Notes: generated by a model not told the origin, from the letters alone. Shown: positions 1 to 8,694, numbered from the stretch's first letter. The stretch is 39,489 bases of DNA from Saccharopolyspora sp. NFXS83 (GCF_026241095.1 NZ_JAPFGB010000013.1:1-39489); one strand, 5' to 3'. A program made the numbers and translations.

Positions 1-218
1 CTGCCACAACGACTTCCTTCCTCGGTCTGCACGAGCAGACCAGACTCGGAAGCCTCCGGACAAACGGGGGAAGCTCATCGACGTCCGGCGCTGGCCTGAT
101 GGCAGCCGGTAATCCTTCGATCGCAGTATGTGTGGGAGTTCGCTGGATCGCGGTTCGCCGTGTGAGACACGGCAAGGTGAGTGCACTGGCTGGCGGTGAC
201 GTGGCTAGGGTGGCGTCC
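1..218. other. No gene recognised
   Basis: No reading frame here looks like a conserved protein. The stretch precedes the first membrane protein gene and may carry its promoter, but I see no convincing -35/-10 pair. Confidence 0.4.
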
Positions 219-704
219 GTGAAGGAGTTCATCGCCTGGAAACGCCGCCGAACCGCGCTCGTCGCGCTTCCGGTGGCGCTGCTGGGGTTTCTCCTGTTGC
301 AGATCGTCTTGTTGCCCGCCCACGGCACGCCGGCGCATGACGCTGTGATGTCCGGGCCTGCTGCTCCGGCTAGTGTTGCGTCCCATGTAGAGCAGCGGCA
401 GGCAACGGCTCCAGATCATGGTGGTGCCGGTCACGCGCACGCCGGCGACGGTCACGGTCCTCACCAGGGGGAGCCGGTGTGCCACGCTGTGCCCAGCTAT
501 GCCGACGTCGTTCCGAGTCGCTTCTGGGATGACGAGTTCACGAAGCTTGGTCTAAGCGTTCTGGTCGTTTTGGTGGCTGGAGTGCTGGCGGATTCGCTTG
601 TCTTGCCGCGGTCGCCGTCGTGTCACCGCGGATGGTGCTCACGCCCGCTTTGGCGACCTGCTGGGGTGGACCTTCTGACACGCGTGTGTATCGCCCGAAC
701 TTGA
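219..704 (+). CDS. Small His-rich membrane protein, DUF6153-like
   Basis: A 161-residue protein with a basic N-terminus (KRRR), one hydrophobic segment at about residues 11-29, a His/Ala/Gly-rich loop (HAHAGDGHGPHQGEP) and a second hydrophobic segment at about 110-128. It ends in LLTRVCIART, which resembles the LAELCVLRL ending of the DUF6153 gene at 4532-4969. The His-rich loop lies between the membrane segments, an arrangement seen in actinobacterial proteins that sit beside copper-associated DUF305 genes. Metal binding is therefore plausible but not shown. GTG codons at 201, 210 and 219 are all in frame; 219 is preferred because it has a GGGTGG stretch about six bases upstream and is followed directly by KEFIAWKRRR. 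It is transcribed in the same direction as the SbnA-like gene, with a 248-base gap that may hold a promoter. Confidence 0.6.
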   Translation: MKEFIAWKRRRTALVALPVALLGFLLLQIVLLPAHGTPAHDAVMSGPAAPASVASHVEQRQATAPDHGGAGHAHAGDGHGPHQGEPVCHAVPSYADVVPSRFWDDEFTKLGLSVLVVLVAGVLADSLVLPRSPSCHRGWCSRPLWRPAGVDLLTRVCIART

Positions 705-952
705 TTTCACTCGCAGCGTCGCGCGCCTCGTAGGCGTATCCCAAAATTCTGCCACTTCCGTGGCGAGGGCATGTCGCCTTGTGGGATTGCGTTTTTCGCT
801 GGGCGGACCGCAGTGCTGCTCGAATCCTCTCGTTATGTTCGGTTTTGAATCGCACTGATGTCTCGCGGCGCTGACCGCTTGCTTGTCTCTTGGCAACGTG
901 TCTTTCAGCGAGTGCGGCTGCGCATGGACGCGCCGTATTCAGGAGGTTCCCA

Positions 953-1933
953 GTGATCCATGATTCGGTAATCAGTTGTGTCGGATCGACCCCGATGGTC
1001 CGTCTCGACCGTTGTTTCCCAGACCCCGACGTAGAGGTGATCGCCAAACTGGAAATGCTCAACCCCGGCGGCAGCATGAAGGATCGACCCGCCCGGTTCA
1101 TCGTCGAGCAGGGCCTGAGAGAAGGTGCCCTGCGCCCAGGAATGCGCCTGGTAGAGAGCACCTCCGGCAATCTCGGAATCGCGTTGGCGATGGCGGCCGG
1201 CCTGCATGGGTTGGCATTTACCGCCGTGGTCGACCCCAAAACGTCACAGGCCAATCTGCGCTTGCTGGAGCTGTTCGGGGCCGACGTGGAGATGGTGACC
1301 GAACCCGACGAGGCAGGTGGGTACCTGCACACCCGAGTCCGTCGCGCACGGGAACTGGTCGATGCCGCCTCAAACGCGGTGTTGGTGAACCAGTACGCCA
1401 ATGAGCTCAACTGGCGCTCCTACCACGACACCGCCGGGCAGGAAATCCTCGATGCCATCGACGGCACGGTCGACTACCTGGTGGCGGCGGTGTCCACGAC
1501 GGGGTCCATCCAGGGCATCGCGCGTCGGCTGCGGCAGGAACATCCGAAACTCAACGTGGTGGCGGTGGATGCCGTGGGGTCGGTCATCTTCGGCGCTCAG
1601 GCCGGGCCACGCCAGCTGCCTGGTTTCGGTGCCAGTCGTGTGCCCGAGATCCTCAATGCTGAGGAGATCGACGAGGTGGTGCACGTCGGTGACGCGGAGT
1701 CGGCAGCCGGGTGCCGGCACCTTCTGTCGACGGAGAAGATCTTCGCAGGAGGGTCGTCAGGTGCGGTCGTCGCCGGGATCGAGCACCTGGCGTCACGGCT
1801 CAACCATCCGGCGCGGGTGGTCACGGTGTTGCCCGATCGAGGTGAGCGCTACCTCGATCTCGTCTATGACGATGCGTGGGTCGCCAGCCTCCGTGATCCG
1901 TGGCAGGAAACGGAAACGGCGGTCAGCACGTGA
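953..1933 (+). CDS. SbnA-like PLP-dependent amino acid synthase
   Basis: A 326-residue fold-type II PLP enzyme of the cysteine synthase superfamily. NPGGSMKDR near residue 40 carries the PLP lysine, ESTSGNLGIAL is the substrate loop, and GGSSGA lies near the C-terminus. The ESTSGNLG loop, the PDEAGGYLHTR segment and the LPDRGERYLD ending match SbnA (staphyloferrin B) and related 2,3-diaminopropionate enzymes better than CysK. SbnA joins O-phospho-L-serine and L-glutamate to N-(2-amino-2-carboxyethyl)-L-glutamate. The GTG at 953 was chosen because a perfect AGGAGG (941-946) lies six bases upstream. Its stop overlaps the start of the MFS-DUF1015 gene, so the two are translationally coupled. The usual partner SbnB, which releases diaminopropionate, is not in the window, so the product is uncertain. 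Confidence 0.88.
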   Translation: MIHDSVISCVGSTPMVRLDRCFPDPDVEVIAKLEMLNPGGSMKDRPARFIVEQGLREGALRPGMRLVESTSGNLGIALAMAAGLHGLAFTAVVDPKTSQANLRLLELFGADVEMVTEPDEAGGYLHTRVRRARELVDAASNAVLVNQYANELNWRSYHDTAGQEILDAIDGTVDYLVAAVSTTGSIQGIARRLRQEHPKLNVVAVDAVGSVIFGAQAGPRQLPGFGASRVPEILNAEEIDEVVHVGDAESAAGCRHLLSTEKIFAGGSSGAVVAGIEHLASRLNHPARVVTVLPDRGERYLDLVYDDAWVASLRDPWQETETAVST

Positions 1934-4473
1934 CCGGCACACTCCAGACCCGCCCACGAGAGCAGGTTCCCAGGCAACGAGCCTTGAACGTCCACCGCAG
2001 GAACTTGATGTTGCTGTGGGCGGGACAGTTCGTGAACACCGCCGGGTTGATGATGCTGGTGCCGATCATGCCCTTCTACCTGAAGGACATGGGCATCCGG
2101 GGAGTCGCGGAAACGCAGACGTGGGCTGGGGTGGCCATCGCCGCCCCGGCCTTGGCCCTGACTGTGGCGACCCCGTTGTGGGGTCGACTCGGTGATCGGG
2201 TCGGCCGCAAGTGGATGGTCGTGCGAGCTCTGCTGGGACTGGCCTCGGCGATGGTGGTCATGGCCTTGGCGTTCAGCCCAGTGGTGTTGGTCGCGGGCCG
2301 CTTGCTGCAGGGCGCCCTTGGTGGGGTTGTCGAGGCCGCCGCGGCGTTCGCGGGATCAGCCGGTTCGGATAAGAAGCGTGGCTCGTCGCTGGGCAAATCG
2401 TTCAGCGCGACCGCCGCCGGGGCCTTGGTCGGACCGATCGCCGGTGGCTTGTTCGTCGGTGCTGGCGGCTTGCGGCAGCTCATGTTCGTGATAGCCGTCG
2501 CTGCGGTTGTGCTTGCCGTGGGCTGTGCCGTCGGCCTAGGGGAACCGGAGCGAGCACGGCCCAGCGGACGTGAACGGTCGCGGAAGAACCGGCGTGGCGT
2601 GTTGAGCGTTCCCGGCGCCGTGCCGCTGGCGTTGGCTGCCGTTGGCGTCTACTTCGGTGTCTACGGGCTGATTCCTGTTTTCGCCGAACACGTCAGCGGG
2701 ATCGTCACCGCGCCGAACTCCGCGAGCCTGTGGGTGGGTGTGCTCCATTCGGTGATGTGGGGCGCCACGCTGCTCGGGTCGTTCTGGTGGGGTAAGCGCA
2801 ACGATGTCACCGGCCGCCCCGTCCGTGCCTTTGCCCTGGCGGCGGGCGGTTGCGCTGTCAGCATCGCGGCGGTGGTGCTTCCGCTGGGACCGCTGGCAGT
2901 GATCCCGCTACGTCTGGTGCAGGGGTTCTGCTTCGCCGCGCTCGCTCAATCGCTGTTCCTGCACTTCAGCCATCATGCACCGGAGGAACGGAAGAGTTCG
3001 CTGGTCAGCACGGCCAACAGCTTCCTGCTGATCGGGCAATCCGCCGGACCCTTGTTGGCGGGGCCGTTGGTGCTAACGATGCCCGTCAGTGGTGCTGTGC
3101 TCGTGATGGCCGCCGCCTCCGGCCTGGCCTGCGTGCTTGCGCTCGGTCCTGCCCGCGCGGAGAAACACGCCGCTGCAGGCAGTGTTGGTCACGATCGCGA
3201 GACTGGGGAGGAGACGACTCAGCTTCCCGCTGTTGAACCCGCGATCGTGGATGCCCCGAGCAAAACCACGCAGGGGCCCAACTCGATCTGTCCTGGCGTC
3301 AACGTGCGTCCATTCGGCGCATGGATGCTCGCGCCCGAGCGCTTGCATCGCCTCGCCGACCGGCGCGCCACACCGTGGGACCGGACCGACGGCAGGCCGG
3401 ATGCCCGGCGAGCCGTGCATGTCGTGGACGAGTGGAAGCGGAACGGCGTAGTCGTCCGTCAGCCCCAGGAGGCCCTGTACGCCTATGAGCAAACCGGGCC
3501 GCTGGGATGGCAACGCGGCTTGATATCGGCCGTGCACCTCGACAGCCGATTGCTGCCGCACGAGGACGTGAGCCCCGTTCGAGCGGAGGACATGGCCGAG
3601 TTCATGCGAGCCAGCGGCATGAATTTCCCGCCGATTCTGCTCGGGTACTCCGGTGATGGGCGAACGACCGAACACCTCGACACCGCGACTCGACACGCGC
3701 CGGTTGCCCAATTGTTCACCACAGACGGGCAGGAACACCGCGTTTGGCGTGTCCAGAGCAGTGCGGCGCATGCCGCGATCACCGACGAGCTCCGGACACG
3801 GCCGGCGTTCATCGCCGACGGCCATCATCGGTACACCGCGGCGCGGCAGTTCCGTAGGCAGCTCTACGCCGCCGGATATGGTCGCGGCCCATGGGACTAC
3901 CTGCCGGGCGTTCTCGTCGACACCCAGTACAGCCCCCTGCAGATGGGACCTCTGCACCGCGAACTGCCCTACGTGAATCCCCGCCACATCCTTGCAGCGG
4001 CGGCGAGGTGCTTCCGGATCACGGCGCTGAGAGGCCCGCTGGAGGAGTGGATCGATGTGCTCCGGGCACACGCTCGTCGAGGGCCTGCTTTCATTATCGC
4101 CACACGGCAGGAAACATTTCTGCTCACTGATCCGCATCCGGGATTCCTGAACGACGCTGTGGGCCGGTTGCCGGATCCTGTTCGAACCATGCATCTCACC
4201 GTGCTTGATTCCTTGATCAACAAGGTGTGGGCGGTACCTGAGCAGGACATCCGTTACGAGCCCAGCGCCACCTGCGCGGTGCGCCGGGTGCACGAGCACG
4301 GCGGACTCGCCATCCTCGTCATGCCCCCGACCCAACGAAGCCTGCAGGCCGCAGCGGCAGCGGGCAGCCGCCTGCCCTACAAGGCAACGACTTTTGGGCC
4401 GAAGCCCCATCCGTCTTTGGTGCTGCGCACCCTCGGCACCTTCCCGGGTGAAGTGAGCTGTCGTGCAGCTTGA
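1930..4473 (+). CDS. MFS transporter fused to DUF1015 domain
   Basis: A single uninterrupted 847-residue frame with two parts. Residues about 20-420 are a major facilitator superfamily permease with about 12 hydrophobic segments and the loop motif GRLGDRVGRK; the drug/metabolite exporter type is most likely. After an acidic linker (RETGEETTQ), residues about 455-840 form a DUF1015 (COG4198) domain starting NVRPFGAWML and containing ADGHHRYTAA near residue 630. DUF1015 proteins carry the DGHHR signature shared with the ParB/sulfiredoxin-fold free serine kinases (SerK, SbnI), and DUF1015 genes sit beside serine biosynthesis genes in Bacteroidetes. Serine kinase activity is therefore a reasoned guess. 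The GTG start at 1930 overlaps the SbnA-like stop (GTGA). I know of no common MFS-DUF1015 fusion, and no frameshift is visible at the junction. Confidence 0.85.
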   Translation: MTGTLQTRPREQVPRQRALNVHRRNLMLLWAGQFVNTAGLMMLVPIMPFYLKDMGIRGVAETQTWAGVAIAAPALALTVATPLWGRLGDRVGRKWMVVRALLGLASAMVVMALAFSPVVLVAGRLLQGALGGVVEAAAAFAGSAGSDKKRGSSLGKSFSATAAGALVGPIAGGLFVGAGGLRQLMFVIAVAAVVLAVGCAVGLGEPERARPSGRERSRKNRRGVLSVPGAVPLALAAVGVYFGVYGLIPVFAEHVSGIVTAPNSASLWVGVLHSVMWGATLLGSFWWGKRNDVTGRPVRAFALAAGGCAVSIAAVVLPLGPLAVIPLRLVQGFCFAALAQSLFLHFSHHAPEERKSSLVSTANSFLLIGQSAGPLLAGPLVLTMPVSGAVLVMAAASGLACVLALGPARAEKHAAAGSVGHDRETGEETTQLPAVEPAIVDAPSKTTQGPNSICPGVNVRPFGAWMLAPERLHRLADRRATPWDRTDGRPDARRAVHVVDEWKRNGVVVRQPQEALYAYEQTGPLGWQRGLISAVHLDSRLLPHEDVSPVRAEDMAEFMRASGMNFPPILLGYSGDGRTTEHLDTATRHAPVAQLFTTDGQEHRVWRVQSSAAHAAITDELRTRPAFIADGHHRYTAARQFRRQLYAAGYGRGPWDYLPGVLVDTQYSPLQMGPLHRELPYVNPRHILAAAARCFRITALRGPLEEWIDVLRAHARRGPAFIIATRQETFLLTDPHPGFLNDAVGRLPDPVRTMHLTVLDSLINKVWAVPEQDIRYEPSATCAVRRVHEHGGLAILVMPPTQRSLQAAAAAGSRLPYKATTFGPKPHPSLVLRTLGTFPGEVSCRAA

Positions 4474-4531
4474 GGAGACGGCAACCTCGCGCAGCGCTTG
4501 TCGAACACCACGAAGGTGCGAGCGCTTTAGG

Positions 4532-4969
4532 ATGGAGGTCGTGCGAACCCGGTCAGTGTCCGGCCCGTGGTGGCTGTTGCTGTTGCTCGCCTTCGGTGTG
4601 GTGGCCATGCACCACGCGCCGATCGCGCATGCCGACGGGACGCCATCGCACGGTACGCCGCCTGCGGTCAGCACCGAGCACCGATCCGCGGGGCCGGGCC
4701 AGCCCATGTCAGCCAGTGTCGGTGGCGATACGGCCACCCATGTCCCTGTCGTCTCCGCTGGCGACAAGTCGGGTATGGAACACGGCTTGCTGCACCTGTG
4801 CCTAGCGGTCCTGGCAGGAGCCGCCGCTGTCGCCATCGCGTCGCTGGCACTGCGGACCCTGCCCGCGACTGCTTCGCTTCGAGCATCGACCCCGACGAGC
4901 ATCGGACGCGCCCGACCTCCACCGCCGGTTCCTCGAAGACTTGCCGAGCTGTGCGTCCTTCGACTGTGA
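4532..4969 (+). CDS. DUF6153 family membrane protein
   Basis: A 145-residue protein. It has one hydrophobic segment (WWLLLLLAFGVVAM) near the N-terminus, a Thr/Ser/His-rich loop with MHHAP and GMEHG, a second segment around HLCLAVLAGAAAV, and a Pro-rich tail ending LAELCVLRL. This layout is typical of DUF6153, a small actinobacterial family often found directly upstream of DUF305 genes, as here (91-base gap). His and Met in the loops suggest a role in copper handling, but no function is established. The start is uncertain: ATG 4532 is listed, GTG 4541 is equally reasonable, and GTG 4463 would overlap the preceding gene. It is the second His-rich two-segment protein in this region, the first being at 219-704. 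Confidence 0.75.
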   Translation: MEVVRTRSVSGPWWLLLLLAFGVVAMHHAPIAHADGTPSHGTPPAVSTEHRSAGPGQPMSASVGGDTATHVPVVSAGDKSGMEHGLLHLCLAVLAGAAAVAIASLALRTLPATASLRASTPTSIGRARPPPPVPRRLAELCVLRL

Positions 4970-5060
4970 GCATCCGCCTCCCGTAACGATCACGGGGACT
5001 GTTGCGGGCACGTGCTCAGGTTGAAATCGCATTGAATACGCATGACGAAGGAACCTCAGA

Positions 5061-5696
5061 ATGAAGATTATTCGCGTAGCGGGCGTTTCGATCACAGCGG
5101 CAGTCGCGGCTGTCCTGCTCGCCGGGTGTACCGGCTCCGATCAAGCCATGCCCGGCATGGATCACGGCACTCCGCCGAGTGCCTCGCAGCCGCCTGCCGA
5201 AGCCGGCCAGCACAACGATGCCGACATGGCCTTCGCGCAAGGCATGATTCCCCACCACACTCAAGCGATCAAGATGTCGCAACTGGCACCGGAGCGGGCG
5301 CAGTCCGAGCAGGTGAAGAACCTCGCTCGCCAGATCGAAGCCGCCCAAGGCCCGGAGATCGACACGCTGACCGGGTGGCTAAAGGGTTGGGGAGCCCCGG
5401 CACCGCAGAGCGGCATGTCCGGCATGGACCACGGTGACATGCCAGGCATGGAACATGGCGGCATGCAGGGCATGATGGCCCCGGAGGACATGCAGACGCT
5501 CCAAGAAGCCAAGGGCGCCGAGTTCGACCGCATGTTCCTAGAGATGATGATCAAGCACCATGAGGGCGCGGTGGGCATGGCCCGGACCGAGCTGGCTCAA
5601 GGTCAGTTCTCCGAAGCCAAGCAAATGGCCGAGCAGATTATCAGCAGTCAGCAGGCCGAGATCAAGACCATGCAGGACCTGCTGAAGCAAGGCTGA
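5061..5696 (+). CDS. DUF305 domain lipoprotein
   Basis: A 211-residue secreted lipoprotein. The signal peptide (residues 1-22) ends in the lipobox LAGC, so it should be anchored to the outer face of the membrane. The mature part has GMDHG-type Met/His repeats (QAMPGMDHG, SGMDHGDMPGMEHGGMQG) and two DUF305 half-domains with the family signatures FAQGMIPHHTQAI and FLEMMIKHHEGAV. DUF305 is a ferritin-like helical domain, and copper-induced members are known in actinobacteria, so binding of copper or a similar metal is likely. The ATG has AAGGAA about nine bases upstream. A hairpin terminator follows eight bases after the stop, so this gene ends its transcription unit. It pairs with the DUF6153 gene just upstream. 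Confidence 0.88.
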   Translation: MKIIRVAGVSITAAVAAVLLAGCTGSDQAMPGMDHGTPPSASQPPAEAGQHNDADMAFAQGMIPHHTQAIKMSQLAPERAQSEQVKNLARQIEAAQGPEIDTLTGWLKGWGAPAPQSGMSGMDHGDMPGMEHGGMQGMMAPEDMQTLQEAKGAEFDRMFLEMMIKHHEGAVGMARTELAQGQFSEAKQMAEQIISSQQAEIKTMQDLLKQG

Positions 5697-5703
5697 CACG
5701 GTC

Positions 5704-5741
5704 GACGGTGCCGCTCGTCCGTATCAGCGGGCGGCACCGTC
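5704..5741 (+). terminator. Hairpin terminator after DUF305 gene
   Basis: A perfect 11-bp inverted repeat (GACGGTGCCGC at 5704-5714, complement at 5731-5741) with a 16-base loop starts seven bases after the DUF305 stop. No T-run follows, which is common for actinobacterial terminators. Confidence 0.6.
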
Positions 5742-6110
5742 ACGCCTACCGGATCACCACGCCGGGCGCGGTCGTGGTCGTCTCCGGCGACACCCGCGTC
5801 TACGACGAGGTCCAAAGACCTCGCGCGCGGCGCCGACGTGCTGGTGCACGAAGCCTGCCGCGCCACCTCGCTGGCGCCGTACGTCGAGGGCTCCGCTTTC
5901 GAGACGATCTTCAGTTACCACGCCGACACCGTCGCCCTCGGCGCGCTGGCCGAGAAGGCCGGAGTGGGGCAGCTGGTGCTCAACCACCTCATCCCCGCGC
6001 CGGAGAGCGACGAGGACCGCGCCGCCCACGAGCAGGAGGTGCGCGACGGCGGCTGGACCGGCCCGGTCCTCGTCGGCTCCGACCTCGATTCAGTCGTGCT
6101 CGGCGGCTGA
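5720..6110 (+). pseudogene. Remnant of metallo-beta-lactamase-fold hydrolase
   Basis: Only the C-terminal half of an MBL-fold hydrolase (RNase Z/arylsulfatase-like group) is present. The first frame reads YRITTPGAVVVVSGDTRVYDEV, then shifts near 5812 to a second frame reading LARGADVLVHEACRATS through FSYHADTVALGALAEKAGVG and LVLNHLIPAPE. Removing one base from gtccaaag would restore a single frame. The N-terminal metal-binding HxHxDH region is absent, and the fragment begins inside the terminator hairpin of the preceding gene, so it has no start of its own. The SGDT, HEA and NH(L)IP motifs of the family are still readable, so the decay is probably recent. A sequencing error could explain the frameshift but not the missing front half. 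Confidence 0.7.
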
Positions 6111-6160
6111 CGGCCTAGACCAGGGGAAACTTTGCCTGCCCACGAAACCGGAATCCTCCT

Positions 6161-6210
6161 GGACGACGGTGATGAACCGCCTGGAGCACCGAGAACCCTC
6201 ACCGTCGTCC
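6161..6210. terminator. Inverted repeat, possible bidirectional terminator
   Basis: A perfect 12-bp inverted repeat (GGACGACGGTGA at 6161-6172 and its complement at 6199-6210) with a 26-base loop. It lies between the MBL remnant and the convergent lipoprotein gene and could stop transcription from either side. Confidence 0.45.
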
Positions 6211-6452
6211 TCTTCGGTCCGTCCCGGAGCCCCGGATCCGTGTTGTGAGCCGTCGACCGCTGCGCGATCCCTTGGAGCGCAGAACGTCGCGGTACTGCCG
6301 AATCAGTTGGGCCGCAAGGGATCGCGTAGCAGTGCCTGGTGAAATCCGGCCTGGCCGGGTACGCGCCGGCCGGGCTGTGGTCGTTCGGCGAACCGCACTG
6401 GAACGAGCAGGGGGACGCGTGAACCCGCGCGATCCGGACGGGCTGTCCGCAA
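6211..6452. other. Intergenic, no gene recognised
   Basis: This is the downstream flank of the minus-strand lipoprotein gene. The open frames here are antisense shadows with no family resemblance. Confidence 0.4.
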
Positions 6453-7703
6453 TCAGCTGGTGGGGCGGTTGTCCTGCGGGCGTTGCAGAGTTTGGAACTG
6501 GTCGATCCAGGCGTAGCCGCGGCCGGGTAGCCCGTCGGGTCCCGGCTGGACGGTCTTGGAGGCGAAGACGCTGTTGAACAGCCACGGCGTCTTGTCCGCG
6601 TTGAAGCCCTGCACCATCGGGTCGTCCTGCGCGATGCCGTAGGAAGCGAAGGCGAGCCTGCCCGTGTCCCGCAACAGCTGGACTTGATCGCGCAGGAAGT
6701 GCTTGTGCTGTTCGTACCACGGGCTCATCGAGCACAAGTCGTTCCACTGCCGCTGCGGCACCGGGGTGTCGATCGCCGCGCGCACCGCCTTCCACACCGG
6801 AGTTCCAGCCGGGAAGCCGTACCGCCGGGCGTACTCGGCCGGTACCGGCTTGCGGAGCTGCTTCTTCCACAACAGCACCAAGGAGAATTCGGTGACCAGG
6901 ATTCGCTGGTCGCCGCGCAGCTTCGGCAGCACGTAGTCGAGGTAGGCGTTGGTGCCCTCCGGCGCGTCCACATGGGGGTGGATGTCGACGCCCTCGATCT
7001 CCGGGGTGCGCCGGGCGAAGTCGAGCCAGCGGGCGGTGGCGTTCGTCTGCTCGTCAGGCCGGTCGAGGTGGTTCAGCGCGCCCAGGAACAGGTGGGTGCG
7101 GCAGCCCTCGGGGAAGTGGCGCCGCCGGTAGTCGATGACGTGCCGCGTCAGAATCTCGTAGTACTCGTTGAGCCGCTCCGTTCGGTCGGATCGACGAGTC
7201 TCCAGGAACGGTTCGTTGCCGACGCAGAGCAGCTCCACCCGGTCCATGACCGCTGGCAGGACCTTGTCGAGCCGGGCGAGGTCGGCGTTCATCGCCGGGC
7301 TGCCGGGGCGCGGGAGTGGGCGATCGCTGTTCTGGAACTTCAGTGACAGGGCGGTGCCGTAGCCCCGGTCCGCCGCCTCCAGGAGCAGGCGCAGCTCGGG
7401 CTGCTGAGCGGGGTCGCCCTGGTCGGTCTTGTGCATCGTGACGAAGCCGCGCAGCCAGCTGCTGTTCATCGCTTCCAGCTCGGGGAAGGTCACTGTGTCC
7501 GTTGCACCATTGAAGTTCGCCCCCAGCACCCCGTCCGGGATCCCCGTTGGACCCGGTTTAACCGGTTCGCCCGCCTTTCGCGGCGCTGGCGACGAATTGA
7601 CTGGGGAGCGTTCAGCTTCACAGCCTGCCAAGCCGATGCTAGCCGATGCCAGCAATGCTGCCAGCTGCCGCCGCGACAACGTCAACTGCCCGTACTGTTG
7701 CAT
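6453..7703 (-). CDS. Secreted lipoprotein with clan GH-A-like TIM barrel
   Basis: A 416-residue protein. The N-terminus has SRRQL followed by a hydrophobic stretch and the lipobox LAGC (Cys about residue 28), so it is probably exported, perhaps by the Tat pathway, and lipid-anchored. The mature part looks like a (beta/alpha)8 glycoside hydrolase of clan GH-A: LLCVGNEPFLE supplies the Asn-Glu acid/base pair and RILVTEFSL supplies the nucleophile-type Glu. VDIHPHVDAPEG between them is typical of the barrel's active-site loops. Substrate and exact GH family cannot be assigned by eye. The ATG at 7703 is preceded by GAAGGTGATC, a good ribosome binding site; the longer open frame upstream is not needed. 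The gene stands alone, convergent to the MBL remnant. Confidence 0.75.
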   Translation of the reverse strand: MQQYGQLTLSRRQLAALLASASIGLAGCEAERSPVNSSPAPRKAGEPVKPGPTGIPDGVLGANFNGATDTVTFPELEAMNSSWLRGFVTMHKTDQGDPAQQPELRLLLEAADRGYGTALSLKFQNSDRPLPRPGSPAMNADLARLDKVLPAVMDRVELLCVGNEPFLETRRSDRTERLNEYYEILTRHVIDYRRRHFPEGCRTHLFLGALNHLDRPDEQTNATARWLDFARRTPEIEGVDIHPHVDAPEGTNAYLDYVLPKLRGDQRILVTEFSLVLLWKKQLRKPVPAEYARRYGFPAGTPVWKAVRAAIDTPVPQRQWNDLCSMSPWYEQHKHFLRDQVQLLRDTGRLAFASYGIAQDDPMVQGFNADKTPWLFNSVFASKTVQPGPDGLPGRGYAWIDQFQTLQRPQDNRPTS

Positions 7704-8642
7704 GATCACCTTCACTGTGGCGGTTCGGATACCGCCGGGGAGTGTGCCTTTGGCACTGTTCGACTTGTTTCGACGGGTGACCCGACGCGTTGCAGCCGTC
7801 GTCCGCTGGACGCGCCGAAGGGCGTGGTGGTTGTCCGGTCGGCGATGGGGAACTCGCGGCAACCCGCGCCCTGGACTCTTGGGTGCGCGGAGAAAGTGCA
7901 CGGCCTCGGCGATTTCTTCGGCGTAACCGTGCAACCTCAGACCGGCCAATTCGTTTAAATTGTCGTGGACGCTCCGGGGGGAGCTCGTTTCTGAAAAAAA
8001 TCGGTGCTTGAAAAATTCCGAGTGCGACCACCTTGGACGTAAGCACGCGCGTATCGACGCTTGCGCGTTTGTCGTCGTTGGCCTCGCTCATTAGGGTCGC
8101 AGTGATGACGCCCGTGTCGATGTTGGCTCGTCAGCGGTCCAGTGCTCGACTTGGGCGGTCCACGCCGAAAGATCGAGCTCGACGCCTTGCGGATTGGTCG
8201 GTTACGCCTACACCAGTGATACCTGGCGCGGCCAGAGTCTGAGCGGGACACCGAGACCGAAAAGGTGATCAGACGACACCTTTGGGTCCACGCTGGGAAA
8301 CATGCCGCCTTCCTGCTGGTCGGATGGCTAAGTCCGGCGTCTGCGAAGGCCTGAGAGCTCGCCTGACCTTGGCTATAGCGCTCGTCGGTGGGCAGGAATA
8401 ACGGAGGTGAGCACAGCGCTTCCTGGAAGCCGCTCCGAAGCTGTCCGGAAGGGCACCTTGCATGCGCGGGGCTCGTGGTGCTCGCCGTTGTGGGATGCTG
8501 CGTTGGTGCTGCGCATCGGCTGGTCTTTTCAGGTGAGGTTTCCGATGCGCTGAGCAAGATCTTTCTGCGAACCCTTAACTGTGGGCCGGACGCTCGCCGG
8601 TGACCTGGAAGTTCCTGGTCACGCACACCGCTGGGCCACTGA
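7704..8642. other. 939-bp stretch without a recognisable gene
   Basis: Short open frames occur on both strands, but none resembles a known family or has a convincing start. An A-rich patch near 7994-8016 is unusual for this genome and may belong to the promoter of the minus-strand lipoprotein gene. The frames running antisense into 8690 are reverse reads of the tRNA-like sequence and are artefacts. Confidence 0.5.
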
Positions 8643-8694
8643 TGCCTTACAAGCAAGGGGTCGCTGGTTCGAACCCAGCTGCGCCCACCGTAGG
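8643..8694 (+). repeat. tRNA 3'-half remnant, candidate att repeat (left copy)
   Basis: TGCCTTACAAGCA (8643-8655) matches an anticodon arm with a UAC (Val) loop whose 5' stem is incomplete. It continues into a variable region, a perfect T-arm (GCTGG-TTCGAAC-CCAGC, 8663-8679) and a 3' acceptor strand TGCGCCCACC. No D-arm or 5' acceptor strand lies upstream, so this is only the 3' part of a tRNA gene, as left at the end of an element integrated at a tRNA. Positions 8653-8694 recur as a direct repeat at 16395-16436 with three C-to-T differences in 42 bases. Confidence 0.75.

Noticed and set aside
3800-3860. ADGHHRY motif as evidence for a ParB partition protein
   Set aside because: The surrounding sequence is DUF1015 and there is no helix-turn-helix; only the fold-level link to the ParB/SerK group is kept.
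3073-4902. Long minus-strand frame opposite the MFS-DUF1015 gene
   Set aside because: It has no recognisable domain and covers a strand whose sense frame encodes two clear families; long antisense frames are expected at this GC content.
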